Assembly (NCBI GenBank): GCA_900543295.1
Contig: UQQY01000041.1
Location: 1-14,461, forward strand
Origin: an uncultured Oscillospiraceae bacterium
GTDB taxonomy: Bacteria; Bacillota; Clostridia; Oscillospirales; Ruminococcaceae
Length of the DNA stretch: 14,461 bases
Direction: 5' to 3'
Shown: in pieces, positions 6,921 through 14,067 of the stretch
Position numbering within the stretch: the stretch's first letter is position 1
Layout of the letters: each line of letters opens with the position of its first letter
Translations under genes and position numbers: made by a program
Notes under the pieces: generated by a model
What the model was told of the DNA's origin: nothing
Seen by the model: the letters and a program-made list of their open reading frames with translations, nothing else
Database searches by the model: none

Positions 6921-7251
6921 TGCCGCAGATATTTTTTATCAAGCGCCGCCGGCTTATACCGCGCGCCGCATAGGAAATGTTCTGTTTTATGGAACAGACG
7001 AGCCGGATGGTTTTCATGCCGCCCGTATTGTGAGTACGGATCTAAACGACTATCTGCAATATAATGCCGACGGCGGGAAAGCTTTTGCCGCCATCGGTGC
7101 TTTAAAAGAAAAGGATGGGACAAGACAGCATGGCACAGACAAAACGGAAAAGCTCCGCCAAAACAGCGAAAAAGCCCTCGGCAGGGGCGAAGAACTCCCA
7201 AACGAAAAAAGCTTCTGCAAGCAAAAAAGCGCCGCAGAGTTCAAACGCTAA
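6898..7251 (+). CDS. ylzJ: YlzJ-like small protein
   Basis: Small protein of unknown function found between tepA and spoIIIE in Firmicutes. ATG 6898 is chosen over ATG 6877 because AAAGGAGG (6881-6888) lies just before it; this gives 117 residues. The YlzJ-like pattern is MILHT at the start and ARIVSTDLNDYLQ around residues 42-54. The family is typically about 70 residues, so residues from about 75 on are probably not conserved. They are read from DNA that encodes the N-terminus of the next gene in another frame. It overlaps tepA by 23 nt and ftsK by 122 nt. Homology rests on the N-terminal half and on gene order. Confidence 0.72.
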   Translation: MILHTIIDAADIFYQAPPAYTARRIGNVLFYGTDEPDGFHAARIVSTDLNDYLQYNADGGKAFAAIGALKEKDGTRQHGTDKTEKLRQNSEKALGRGEELPNEKSFCKQKSAAEFKR

Positions 7252-9685
7252 GGCGCAGTATGAAAAACGCCGTCAGAGCAGGAGGCAGATGTCCGCTGTT
7301 CTGCTGTTTACGCTCGGCATTCTGATCGCTGCTGTGGCTCTCATTCCGGGTACGAATTTTTGGCGTTGGTGTCATGATTTTTTGCTTGGGCTCAGCGGTC
7401 TTACCATTATCGCCGTGCCGGTTTCCCTGATCTATATTGCCATCATGGCGACGCTTGATAAATCAGCCGGAGAAATTCATAATAAGGTGTGGCAGTCGAT
7501 CGTGCTGGTCATCCTGATATGCGCTCTGGTAGAGGTTTGTCAGTCTGCGCCGTTTTCCGGAAAAGGCTTTTTCTCTGTTTCAATCCGGCTGTACGATAAC
7601 GGTGTGGCGCTGTCGGGCGGCGGTCTTTTAAGTGCGGTTGCCGGCTGGCCGCTCTATGCGGGATGCGGCCGCGTCGGCGCGATTATCGTTTTGGTTCTTG
7701 TGCTCTTTGCATTTATTATGCTGTTAACCGGAAGCACATTGATCGGTCTGTTTCGCAGTATGGCCAAGCCGGTGAAAAAAATGGAAGAAACTTATGCTGC
7801 AAAACGCGAGGAGATGGAACGCGCTGCAGAAGCGAAATTCAATATTGATGTGGATTTGGGACCTGCGTCCGAGCAGGTGTCCGAACTGCCGGCAGACATT
7901 CCAAAGCCTGCAATTCAGGAGCTTTTAGAGGCGGAAAAAGCGCGTGCAGAGCAAGAAATTCGAGAGGCAAAAGCGGCAAGAAAGCAGCGGTCGAAAAAAA
8001 TGCAGGAAGAAAGCGAAACGACTGCGGAAACGGACACTGCCTCAATCCTGCCTGAGCCGTCAATTGATTCATCCCTGCACAATGCAGATTCGCCGCAGCG
8101 CCGTGAGGCGGAAGCGCTGGTGGAGCAGGCACTTTCCGGCAAAAAGTCGGATTCTCCTGAAGAGGAACAGACGCGCCTTTTCACGGAGGAGAATACCGGC
8201 GATACATATATTAAGCCGCCGATTGGGCTTTTGCGTGCGCCGCGCGCTTCCGCTAACGTGGACGTAAGCGCTGAGCAGAACCGAAACGCTCAGCTTCTTG
8301 TAGAGACGCTCAAAAGCTTTGGCGTGCAGGTGCGTATTTTGAATATCAGCCGTGGTCCTTCTGTCACGCGATATGAATTGCAGCCATCTGCAGGCGTCAA
8401 AATCAGCCGGATCACCGGTCTTGCGGACGATCTCGCCTTGAATCTTGCCGCCTCCGGCGTGCGCATCGAAGCGCCGATCCCCGGTAAACCTGCGGTCGGA
8501 ATTGAGGTGCCGAACCAGCAGACCGACGTAGTTACCATGCGTGAAATCATCGATACGGTGGAATTTGATCGTGCCAAAAGCAAGCTCTCCGTTGCGCTCG
8601 GACGGGATATTGCAGGTAACTGTGTCGTTACAGATATAGCTAAAATGCCGCATATGCTGATTGCGGGCGCAACAGGTTCCGGCAAATCAGTCTGCATCAA
8701 TTCAATCATTATCAGTCTTTTGTACAAGGCATCTCCGTCTGAGGTGCGCTTTTTGATGGTTGATCCGAAAGTGGTCGAGCTTGGCGTGTATAACGGGATT
8801 CCGCACCTGCTTGTGCCGGTAGTAACCGATCCGCGGAAAGCTGCCGGCGCGCTTGGCTGGGCAGTAACGGAAATGCTCAAGCGGTACAACGATTTTGCAG
8901 AAAATAATGTTCGTGACTTAGAGGGTTATAATGCGCTGGCTAAAGAGAGAGAGGATCTTGTGCCGAAGCCGCAAATCGTCATTATTATCGACGAGCTTTC
9001 TGATCTGATGATGGCTGCACCAAACGAGGTGGAGGATGCGATTTGCCGTTTGGCACAGATGGCGCGCGCCGCAGGCATGCATCTGATTATCGCAACACAG
9101 CGTCCGTCTGTCGACGTAGTTACTGGGCTCATTAAAGCCAACGTCCCTTCACGCATTGCCTTTGCCGTTTCCTCTCAGGTCGATTCGCGCACGATTCTGG
9201 ACAGCGGCGGTGCGGAAAAGCTTTTAGGGCGCGGCGATATGCTGTTCGCACCGGTCGGAATGCCAAAACCGGTGCGTGTGCAGGGCTGTTATGTAAGCGA
9301 CAAAGAAGTCGAGCAGGTCGTAGCGTTTGTGAAAAACAAAGAGACTGCCGAATATGACGATCAAATCATTGAGGAAATTGAAAAGCAGGCTGTTGCAGAG
9401 AAAAAACAGGGAAGCGGTGATAACGGCGGCGGTTTTGACGACAGTGACTCCCTGTTGAGCGACGCTATTCAATGTGTTGTAGAGGCAGGACAGGCATCCA
9501 CCTCCTTTATTCAGCGAAAACTGCGCGTAGGTTATGCGCGTGCAGCGCGTCTTGTCGACGAAATGGAGGAGAAGGGGATTGTCGGTCCTCCGGACGGCAG
9601 TAAGCCGCGGCAGGTGCTTATCACGCGGCAGCAGTGGATTGAGATGCGGATGAATGAAGACGATAATGAGGTTTTTCATGAATGA
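7130..9685 (+). CDS. ftsK: DNA translocase FtsK/SpoIIIE
   Basis: Septum-bound ATP-driven DNA pump that clears chromosomal DNA from the division or sporulation septum. From ATG 7130 it has 851 residues; ATG 7115 is also possible but has no room for a ribosome binding site, whereas AAGGATGGG precedes 7130. A Lys/Ser/Ala-rich N-terminus (1-50) is followed by four hydrophobic segments (about 52-205), a long charged Glu/Ala-rich linker, and the RecA-like motor. Walker A is GATGSGKS (513-520) and Walker B is IVIIIDE with D621/E622. The C-terminal winged-helix gamma domain begins near SDSLLSDAIQCVVEAGQAS and recognises orienting sequences. The tepA-ylzJ context and sporulation genes point to the SpoIIIE orthologue, but it may serve both vegetative and sporulation septa. 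Confidence 0.95.
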   Translation: MAQTKRKSSAKTAKKPSAGAKNSQTKKASASKKAPQSSNAKAQYEKRRQSRRQMSAVLLFTLGILIAAVALIPGTNFWRWCHDFLLGLSGLTIIAVPVSLIYIAIMATLDKSAGEIHNKVWQSIVLVILICALVEVCQSAPFSGKGFFSVSIRLYDNGVALSGGGLLSAVAGWPLYAGCGRVGAIIVLVLVLFAFIMLLTGSTLIGLFRSMAKPVKKMEETYAAKREEMERAAEAKFNIDVDLGPASEQVSELPADIPKPAIQELLEAEKARAEQEIREAKAARKQRSKKMQEESETTAETDTASILPEPSIDSSLHNADSPQRREAEALVEQALSGKKSDSPEEEQTRLFTEENTGDTYIKPPIGLLRAPRASANVDVSAEQNRNAQLLVETLKSFGVQVRILNISRGPSVTRYELQPSAGVKISRITGLADDLALNLAASGVRIEAPIPGKPAVGIEVPNQQTDVVTMREIIDTVEFDRAKSKLSVALGRDIAGNCVVTDIAKMPHMLIAGATGSGKSVCINSIIISLLYKASPSEVRFLMVDPKVVELGVYNGIPHLLVPVVTDPRKAAGALGWAVTEMLKRYNDFAENNVRDLEGYNALAKEREDLVPKPQIVIIIDELSDLMMAAPNEVEDAICRLAQMARAAGMHLIIATQRPSVDVVTGLIKANVPSRIAFAVSSQVDSRTILDSGGAEKLLGRGDMLFAPVGMPKPVRVQGCYVSDKEVEQVVAFVKNKETAEYDDQIIEEIEKQAVAEKKQGSGDNGGGFDDSDSLLSDAIQCVVEAGQASTSFIQRKLRVGYARAARLVDEMEEKGIVGPPDGSKPRQVLITRQQWIEMRMNEDDNEVFHE

Positions 9686-11555
9686 TTTTCTTCCTATTTC
9701 CAAAAAGGATATGCACAGAAGAGGGATCGACCAGCTTGATTTTATCTGTGTAACAGGCGACAGCTATGTCGATCATCCGACGTTTGGCACCGCCATTATT
9801 TCACGCGTAATGGAAGCAGAGGGTTTTTCGGTTGGAATCATCGCGCAGCCAGGATGGAAAAACCCCAATGATATGATGCGGCTCGGCGCGCCGAAATACG
9901 CTTTCTTTGTAAATTCAGGCAATATCGATTCCATGGTCGCGCACTATACGGTTGCCAAACGGAAACGCAGTGACGACGCTTATACTGCCGGCGGAAAATC
10001 CGGACGGAGACCCGATCGGGCGCTGACCGTCTATTGTCGGCTGATTCGTCAGGCATATCCTGATACCCCGATTGTCATCGGCGGACTGGAGGCCTCGCTT
10101 CGTCGGTTTGCACACTATGATTACTGGGACGACAGTGTATATCCGTCTATCCTGCTTGATACTGGTGCGGATCTTTTGAGTTATGGAATGGGTGAGAAAC
10201 AAACTGCCCAAATCGTGCATCGGCTGGCGGGCGGCGAGCCGGTTTCTGCACTTACGGATATTCGCGGGACGTGCTATCTGACCGATCCTGTAAATACGCC
10301 GTGGGGCGGCGTACAGTGCCCGAGTCTTGATATGGTGCGCGCGGATAAAAAAGCATATGCAAAAGCGGCGCGCATTCAAATGGAGGAACAGGACGAGATA
10401 CGGGGCCGGACTGTTATCCAGCGGCACGGAGATAAAATGCTTGTGCAGAATCCGCCTATGCCGGCTCTTAATACGGAGGAGCTTGATCGTGTATACGAGC
10501 TTCCTTATATGCGGACATATCATCCGGTGTATGAGGCTGAGGGCGGCGTTCCGGCCATTAAGGAAGTAGAGTTTTCGATTACCCACAATCGGGGCTGCTT
10601 TGGCGCATGCAATTTTTGTTCCATCGCCTTTCATCAGGGACGCAAAATAACAGTACGCAGCGAGGAGTCTGTTTTGCGCGAAGCAAAAAGCTTTCTCTCT
10701 AATCCAAACTTTAAAGGATATATCAGTGATGTCGGCGGCCCGACCGCTAACTTCCGCCGTTCATCCTGTGAGCATCAAAAAAAATACGGCCTTTGTAAAG
10801 GACGAAAGTGTCTGGCGCCGGAGCCTTGTCCGCAGCTTGTTGCAGATCATTCCGATTATTTGCATCTGCTGCGCTCTCTACGGGCGGTTAAGGGCGTCAA
10901 AAAGGTGTTTATTCGTTCTGGCATCCGCTATGACTATATGCTAAAGGATCCGGACGATACGTTTTTTAAAGAGCTTGTCCGGTATCATATCAGCGGCCAG
11001 CTTCGCGTAGCGCCGGAGCATTGCAGCAATACTGTGCTCGACCAGATGGGAAAGCCGCATATTGAAACATACCGGCGATTTCAGAAAATGTATGAGGAAG
11101 AGACAAAACGATTGGGAAAAGAGCAATACCTCGTTCCGTATCTCATATCCTCTCATCCGGGAAGCACGCTTTCGGACGCGATTGCGCTGGCAAAATTTTT
11201 AAAGGAGTCGCATATCCATCCCGATCAGGTACAGGACTTCTATCCTACCCCCGGTACGGTTTCAACCTGTATTTATTATACGGGAATAAATCCAATAACC
11301 GGCGAGAACGTCTATGTTCCCAAAACGCCCGAAGAAAAAGCAATGCAGCGCGCACTGCTGCAATATTATAAACCGGAAAATCGTGAAATGGTACGGAAGG
11401 CATTGATTATAGCGGGCCGCCGCGATTTAATCGGAAGCGGGCCGGAATGCTTAATTCCGGATGAACGCAAAAAAGCTTCGTCTGATAAGCCCGCAGCAAG
11501 GAAAGGAAAGTCATCATGGCAAAACGCAAAAGGAAAACATCCACGAAAAGGGTAA
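9678..11555 (+). CDS. YgiQ-family radical SAM protein
   Basis: Radical S-adenosylmethionine enzyme of the YgiQ family; the reaction is unknown. ATG 9678 overlaps the ftsK stop by 8 nt and has GAGG (9668-9671) upstream; this gives 625 residues. The N-terminal B12-binding-like region contains RGIDQLDFICVTGDSYVDHP, typical of the family. The 4Fe-4S site is C307-X3-C311-X2-C314 within RGCFGACNFCS. A second cysteine cluster, CEHQKKYGLCKGRKCLAPEPC in shortened form C-X8-C-X4-C-X5-C (near 10768-10830), is also characteristic of YgiQ proteins. The Lys-rich C-terminus runs 40 nt into the next gene. It is co-transcribed with ftsK, but no functional link between them is known. Confidence 0.9.
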   Translation: MNDFLPISKKDMHRRGIDQLDFICVTGDSYVDHPTFGTAIISRVMEAEGFSVGIIAQPGWKNPNDMMRLGAPKYAFFVNSGNIDSMVAHYTVAKRKRSDDAYTAGGKSGRRPDRALTVYCRLIRQAYPDTPIVIGGLEASLRRFAHYDYWDDSVYPSILLDTGADLLSYGMGEKQTAQIVHRLAGGEPVSALTDIRGTCYLTDPVNTPWGGVQCPSLDMVRADKKAYAKAARIQMEEQDEIRGRTVIQRHGDKMLVQNPPMPALNTEELDRVYELPYMRTYHPVYEAEGGVPAIKEVEFSITHNRGCFGACNFCSIAFHQGRKITVRSEESVLREAKSFLSNPNFKGYISDVGGPTANFRRSSCEHQKKYGLCKGRKCLAPEPCPQLVADHSDYLHLLRSLRAVKGVKKVFIRSGIRYDYMLKDPDDTFFKELVRYHISGQLRVAPEHCSNTVLDQMGKPHIETYRRFQKMYEEETKRLGKEQYLVPYLISSHPGSTLSDAIALAKFLKESHIHPDQVQDFYPTPGTVSTCIYYTGINPITGENVYVPKTPEEKAMQRALLQYYKPENREMVRKALIIAGRRDLIGSGPECLIPDERKKASSDKPAARKGKSSWQNAKGKHPRKG

Positions 11556-12487
11556 GCATCTCTGTTTCCGTTATTATAGCAGTGTTTCTCTCTTTCTTTG
11601 TGCTGCAAGCCATTGATAATTGGCTCGGATTTGGAATTTTCGACAGTATTGAAACAGCTTTCGGGAATGCAATGCAGCAGGAAAGCAGCGCAAAAACAGA
11701 TGGAAATACCGCGGCGGATGAAGATTTGCAGATACATTTTATTGACGTCGGACAGGGAGACAGTATTCTGATTCGTTCCGACGGATACAATATCCTGATC
11801 GACGCAGGAGAAAACAATAAGGGTCAAACCGTTGTTTCCTATCTCCAATCGCAGGGTGTGAAAACACTTGATTTGGTAATCGGTACGCATCCGCATTCCG
11901 ACCATATTGGCGGCCTCGACGTCGTTGTCAATGAAATGGAAGTTAAGCAGGTGCTGATGCCGGAACTGAAAAAAAGTGTCGTGCCGACGACCAAGACATA
12001 TCGTGATTTGTTGACGGCGATCAAAAATAAAAATTTAACTGCCACGGTTTCCAAGCCGGGACAGGTCTATACGTTCGGTAAGGGAAAACTGACAGTATTG
12101 GGGCCGGTCGAAAATTATGACGACTTAAATGATACGTCTTTGGTAGCGCGCTTTGATTACAATGGACATTCTTTTCTTTTTACGGGCGATATGGAAGAGG
12201 ATGCTGAGCAGGATCTGCTCGACTCCGGCGCCGATGTTTCTGCCGAGGTATTGAAACTGGGGCATCACGGCAGTTCTACTTCCAGCAGCAAAACGTTCTT
12301 TGAAGCGGTGGATCCTGATTATTGCATAGCTTCCTGCGGAGAGGATAATGATTACGGTCATCCGCATAAGGAAACGTTACGGCGAGTGCAGCAAAGCGGC
12401 GCTGAGCTTTACCGGACAGATTATCAGGGCAGTATTGTATTTGCCGTTCAAAACGGAAAGCTTGCTGTAACAACGAAGAAGGGATGA
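11516..12487 (+). CDS. Membrane-anchored ComEC/Rec2-type metallo-beta-lactamase-fold hydrolase
   Basis: Metal-dependent hydrolase resembling the C-terminal domain of the competence protein ComEC; the substrate is unknown, and a nucleic acid or phosphodiester role is only plausible. It has 323 residues. A basic N-terminus (RKRKTSTKR) precedes one transmembrane helix (about 13-32), so the enzyme should face outward as a membrane-tethered or cleaved protein. The MBL motifs are FIDVGQGDS (75-83), THPHSDHIGG (124-133: H125, H127, D129, H130), TGDME (223-227, D225) and LGHHGSS (248-254). YGHPH (280-284) closes the site. AAGGAAAGG sits just upstream of ATG 11516, which lies 40 nt inside the ygiQ-like gene. 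The ComEC channel domain is absent, so this is not itself a DNA-uptake permease. Confidence 0.88.
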   Translation: MAKRKRKTSTKRVSISVSVIIAVFLSFFVLQAIDNWLGFGIFDSIETAFGNAMQQESSAKTDGNTAADEDLQIHFIDVGQGDSILIRSDGYNILIDAGENNKGQTVVSYLQSQGVKTLDLVIGTHPHSDHIGGLDVVVNEMEVKQVLMPELKKSVVPTTKTYRDLLTAIKNKNLTATVSKPGQVYTFGKGKLTVLGPVENYDDLNDTSLVARFDYNGHSFLFTGDMEEDAEQDLLDSGADVSAEVLKLGHHGSSTSSSKTFFEAVDPDYCIASCGEDNDYGHPHKETLRRVQQSGAELYRTDYQGSIVFAVQNGKLAVTTKKG

Positions 12488-12712
12488 ATGGCAATGCTGA
12501 TTATTGACAGACTGGAAGGAATATTCGCTATTTGTGAGCAGGATGACGGAAGCATGTGTTCTTATCCGCAGGAAAAGTTTCAGCCGGAAGCCAGAGAGGG
12601 CGGATGTTATCGGATAACGGGGGATGCCTTTCTTTTAGACGAGGCCGAAACGGAGCGCCGCAGAAAAGAGAATGCCGCGCTATTTTCCGAAATTTTTGGC
12701 GGAATGCCATGA
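12488..12712 (+). CDS. DUF3006-type small protein
   Basis: Short acidic protein of unknown function, 74 residues. The opening LIIDRLEGIFAICEQDDG and the closing run of E/R/K residues (ETERRRKENAALFSEIF) match the DUF3006 pattern: an N-terminal small beta-barrel-like part followed by a charged helix. The start ATG 12488 directly follows the TGA of the preceding gene (TGAATG); ATG 12494 is an equally possible start and has better spacing from AAGAAGGGA. DUF3006 genes commonly sit beside ComEC-type MBL genes, and the abutment suggests coupled translation. It is the last gene of the operon before the hairpin terminator. Confidence 0.8.
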   Translation: MAMLIIDRLEGIFAICEQDDGSMCSYPQEKFQPEAREGGCYRITGDAFLLDEAETERRRKENAALFSEIFGGMP

Positions 12713-12716
12713 TAGT

Positions 12717-12752
12717 CAAAAAGCTGCTGTGAACTTTCGCAGCAGCTTTTTG
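12717..12752 (+). terminator. Rho-independent terminator of the tepA operon
   Basis: CAAAAAGCTGCTG (12717-12729) pairs perfectly with CAGCAGCTTTTTG (12740-12752), a 13-bp stem whose 3' side includes a five-T run. It starts 4 nt after the last stop codon. The A-tract on the 5' side would also give a U-run for transcription from the other strand, but no gene comes from that side. Confidence 0.88.
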
Positions 12753-12853
12753 CTTGGAAACTGTTCTCTGTATGCATAAAAAAGAAACTGACATAAAAAA
12801 CGCTTTCCTTATTTTGAAAACGAACTGTAAACATTTTGACAGGGAAAGGAAGA

Positions 12854-12865
12854 GAACATTCGTTT
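12854..12865. promoter_or_regulatory. LexA (DinR)-type SOS operator at ruvCAB
   Basis: GAACATTCGTTT, identical to the box beside dinB and matching GAAC-N4-GTTC except the last base. It lies 3 bp upstream of the ruvC -35. SOS control of ruv genes is established in several bacteria, including Bacillus ruvAB; here it is inferred from the sequence. Confidence 0.75.
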
Positions 12866-12868
12866 TTC

Positions 12869-12897
12869 TTGCGCCTTAAACGGATGTATGCTATAAT
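12869..12897 (+). promoter_or_regulatory. SigA-type promoter of ruvCAB
   Basis: TTGCGC (12869-12874), a 17-bp spacer and a perfect TATAAT (12892-12897). The predicted start near 12904 leaves about 24 nt before ruvC. The weak -35 next to the LexA-type box mirrors the dinB promoter. A TTGACA at 12836-12841 lacks a -10 at usual spacing. Confidence 0.68.
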
Positions 12898-12927
12898 AAT
12901 ACGGATACACGAACAGGTGGGAATAAT

Positions 12928-13440
12928 ATGAAAATCATCGGCATTGATCCGGGCTATGCGACGATCGGATACGGCGTATTGGATTATCGAAACACTCGTT
13001 TCACTACGCTCGATTATGGCGCGATTATTACGACGCCGGATCATCCGTTTCCAGAACGGTTGCTCAAGATTTACGAAGAAACCTCTGCGATAATAGAGCG
13101 TCATCGTCCGGATGCGGCAGCCATAGAAAAGCTCTTTTTTTCCAATAACAAGACAACAGGTATCGATGTTGCACAGGCAAGAGGTGTGATTCTTCTCGCC
13201 TGCGAGCAAAATGGCGTGCCCTGTTATGAGTATACGCCCATGCAGGTTAAGCAGGCGGTTGTCGGCTACGGTAAAGCGATGAAGCCGCAGGTAATGGATA
13301 TGACCAAACGGCTTTTGCGCCTTGACAAACTGCCAAAGCCGGATGATACGGCTGATGCGCTCGCCATTGCCATCTGTCATGCGCACGCTGCGCCGTCAAG
13401 GCTTACCATGCAGTTGGGACAGCTTAATTTAAGACGCTGA
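12928..13440 (+). CDS. ruvC: Holliday junction resolvase RuvC
   Basis: Dimeric endonuclease that cuts Holliday junctions with RuvAB during recombinational repair. It has 170 residues, normal for the family. The RNase H-like fold starts IIGIDPGYATIGYGV with catalytic D7. E67 in AAIEKLFF and D140/D143 in PDDTADALAIAICHAH complete the acidic site. The conserved KQAVVGYGKA stretch (109-118) is present. AGGTGG (12915-12920) lies 7 nt before ATG 12928. It is the first gene of ruvCAB, with 15 nt to ruvA, and sits behind an SOS-type operator. Confidence 0.97.
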   Translation: MKIIGIDPGYATIGYGVLDYRNTRFTTLDYGAIITTPDHPFPERLLKIYEETSAIIERHRPDAAAIEKLFFSNNKTTGIDVAQARGVILLACEQNGVPCYEYTPMQVKQAVVGYGKAMKPQVMDMTKRLLRLDKLPKPDDTADALAIAICHAHAAPSRLTMQLGQLNLRR

Positions 13441-13455
13441 TCGGAGAGAAAAGAT

Positions 13456-14064
13456 ATGATTTACAGTGTAAACGGAATACTTGCACTGATTGAGCCGTAT
13501 CATGTGGTTGTGGAGTGCGGCGGAATCGGTTATTCGGTTAAGACCTCTATGACAACCATTGCAAAGCTTCCGCAAATAGGAGAGAAGGTTCGGCTGTTTA
13601 CTTATCTTGCGGTAAAAGAGGATGCGATTGATTTATACGGTTTCTTTGAAACGGCAGAACTGAAAACCTTTAAAATGATGATTTCCATATCCGGTGTCGG
13701 GCCGAAGGCGGCAATCTCGATTCTTTCGAACCTTTCAACGGAGCGTTTTGCTCTTTGCGTAGCGTCCGGCGATGCAAAATCTCTCCGTGCGCCCGGTGTC
13801 GGACCGAAAACAGCAGAACGCATTGTTTTAGAGCTGAAAGACAAAGTTTCTAAGGAACAGATTGCCGGCGGCATTTCTGCGTCGGATGTGCCGGCAGCGG
13901 TTGTGGGCGATAAAAGCGGGAATGCGGCGGAAGCGATCAGCGCTCTTGAGGTGCTCGGTTATACACGGGGGGAGGCCGCCGGTGCTGTTACAAAGCTTGA
14001 CGCCTCCATGCCGGTTGAGGAAATGATTAAATCGGCGCTCAAAACGCTCGCGGGAAAGGTGTAA
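13456..14064 (+). CDS. ruvA: Holliday junction branch migration protein RuvA
   Basis: Tetrameric DNA-binding protein that holds the four-way junction and loads the RuvB motors. It has 202 residues, normal length. An OB-fold covers about 1-64. Two helix-hairpin-helix motifs, ISGVGPKAA (78-86) and APGVGPKTAERIV (112-124), bind the junction arms. A flexible linker is followed by the RuvB-contacting domain (about 155-202), with NAAEAISALEVLGYTRGEA. GGAGAG precedes ATG 13456. ruvB starts 3 nt after its stop, so the two are translated as a tight pair. Confidence 0.97.
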   Translation: MIYSVNGILALIEPYHVVVECGGIGYSVKTSMTTIAKLPQIGEKVRLFTYLAVKEDAIDLYGFFETAELKTFKMMISISGVGPKAAISILSNLSTERFALCVASGDAKSLRAPGVGPKTAERIVLELKDKVSKEQIAGGISASDVPAAVVGDKSGNAAEAISALEVLGYTRGEAAGAVTKLDASMPVEEMIKSALKTLAGKV

Positions 14065-14067
14065 AGC

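Noticed and set aside
8069..8653. Long minus-strand frames (194 and 199 codons) opposite ftsK
   Set aside because: They are antisense to a conserved motor domain; the translations are low-complexity, Arg/Ser-rich shadow products of codon bias.
12836..12841. TTGACA as the -35 of the ruvC promoter
   Set aside because: No -10-like hexamer occurs 16-18 bp downstream; TTGCGC with TATAAT at 17 bp fits better.
12607..13386. 259-codon minus-strand open frame opposite ruvC and the DUF3006 gene
   Set aside because: It lies antisense to two well-supported genes, crosses their terminator and promoter, has no ribosome binding site of note, and its translation resembles no protein family.
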